Below are positions 63,365-64,000 of a stretch of 64,000 nt of DNA, piece after piece (within the stretch, counting starts at the first letter, position 1; every line of letters begins with the position of its first letter). The stretch comes from Chloroflexota bacterium (GTDB lineage Bacteria; Chloroflexota; UBA6077; JACCZL01). The position numbers and the translations under genes were made by a program. The notes below the pieces were generated by a model. The model worked only from the letters and a program-made list of their open reading frames with translations. It had not been told where the DNA came from and made no database searches. Where the stretch lies: contig JAUJPG010000001.1 in assembly GCA_030447245.1 (NCBI GenBank), positions 84,338 through 148,337 of the forward strand, written 5' to 3'.

Positions 63365-64000
63365 CTAGCGCCCCTGGAACGAGGGGGCACGGCGTTCGGT
63401 TTGGGCGGCAAGCCCTTCCGCCGCATCGGCGGTGGGGAACAGCCGAGAGACCGCTTCGCGCTCGAGCGCTAGACCAGCCTCGAGCGTCCCTTGACCGCCG
63501 AGCGTCGCCGCGATTTTGATGTTGCCGAGCGCGATCGGGGCCCCGCGGGCTAGCGTCTCGGCGTACTCAACAGCCTTGTCGACGAGCTGGTCGGCTGGGT
63601 ACAAGCGATCGACGATACCGAGCTGGAGGGCGCGCGTGGGATCGACGGCCTCGCCGGTCAGCATCAACTCCAGTGCCACGGTGTGGCCGACCAGCCGCGT
63701 GAGCCGCTGGGTGCCGCCAGCCCCCGGGAGCAGTCCGAGCTTCGACTCTGGCAGGCCGATACGATAGTCGCCCTCGGCAGCGAAGCGGAAATCGCACCCG
63801 AGCGCGATCTCGAGCCCGCCACCCAGCGTGTGGCCCGCCAGGAGAGCGATGATGGGCTTGGGCGTGCGCTCGAGCTTTGAGACGATCTCATGTGCGTGAA
63901 GCACGAAGGCCGACTTGTACGCCAGGCTGCTTTCCAGGAACATCTTGATGTCGGCGCCTGCCGAGAAGAACTTGGGCGAGGCGCTCTTGACGACGACTGC
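63365..64000 (-). CDS. Enoyl-CoA hydratase/isomerase family protein (partial, runs off the right edge)
   Basis: The C-terminal 211 codons of a crotonase-fold enzyme. Visible are KFFSAGADIKM (oxyanion loop), LLAGHTLGGGLEIALGCDFRFA, RIGLPESKLGLLPGAGGTQRL with the catalytic glutamate position, and an end RRAPSFQGR. It resembles the hydratase at 46451-47242, but the two are clearly different genes. The N-terminus lies beyond 64000. Confidence 0.9.
   Translation of the reverse strand, partial: AVVVKSASPKFFSAGADIKMFLESSLAYKSAFVLHAHEIVSKLERTPKPIIALLAGHTLGGGLEIALGCDFRFAAEGDYRIGLPESKLGLLPGAGGTQRLTRLVGHTVALELMLTGEAVDPTRALQLGIVDRLYPADQLVDKAVEYAETLARGAPIALGNIKIAATLGGQGTLEAGLALEREAVSRLFPTADAAEGLAAQTERRAPSFQGR

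Noticed and set aside
1-64000. tRNA, rRNA or CRISPR array
   Set aside because: I looked for T-arm GGTTCRANYCC patterns and regularly spaced repeats and saw none that hold up; a covariance-model search would be needed to exclude tRNA fully.

Overview
The window reads as chromosomal DNA of a high-GC, free-living bacterium, most likely a Chloroflexota member near Thermomicrobia. This is inferred from gene content and style, not from a marker gene: many GTG/TTG starts, DUF711 protein, TldD/TldE followed by rnc-smc, a PSP1-like ORF behind holB, MptA/B-type polyprenol-phosphate glycosyltransferases, and a GAAC-N4-GTTC SOS operator. I see no rRNA, tRNA or CRISPR array.

Layout. 1-7795: a GAF histidine kinase cut by the left edge, gpmI, then fdhE-fdhD-holA on the other strand, then a frameshifted amidase with two small ORFs upstream of it. 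7992-16475: DUF711 protein, a small membrane protein, a secreted M1 peptidase, and a damage-inducible mutagenesis cassette (imuB-like, DUF6504-like, dnaE2) behind a perfect palindromic LexA-type box. 16564-22332: a membrane zincin, an ECF sigma/anti-sigma pair, a PSP1-like ORF, holB, a cytidylate-kinase-like/BON fusion and a surface carboxypeptidase-regulatory-like protein. 22659-37838: housekeeping: ParB-like, NHL propeller, mutY, mazG, FmdB-type zinc ribbon, tldD-tldE-rnc, smc, a CBS protein, ndk and a CobD/HisC-type aminotransferase.

37885-64000 is more accessory. An OmpR-type response regulator is split by an IS630 element (TA duplication). A zinc-ribbon transposase relative and three small unknown genes follow. 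A tight five-gene operon (41955-46454) joins a small membrane protein, a split ThDP decarboxylase (ComD/ComE-like) and two polytopic membrane proteins, at least one a glycosyltransferase. After it come an enoyl-CoA hydratase, an FGGY kinase, two methyltransferases, a second MptB-like glycosyltransferase, a GAF-GGDEF protein, a GT39-like protein, two exported esterases, an IS3 element with a GCA target duplication, a PAP2-like protein, a GT2 glycosyltransferase, and an enoyl-CoA hydratase cut by the right edge. Most of these suggest building of surface glycans or glycolipids.

Caveat: single-base frameshifts cluster in several genes (amidase, dnaE2 3' part, response regulator, both IS transposases, aminotransferase, GGDEF, PAP2), while the 3.6-kb smc and many neighbours are clean. 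Local sequencing error and real decay cannot be separated here, so genes marked pseudogene may be intact in the organism.
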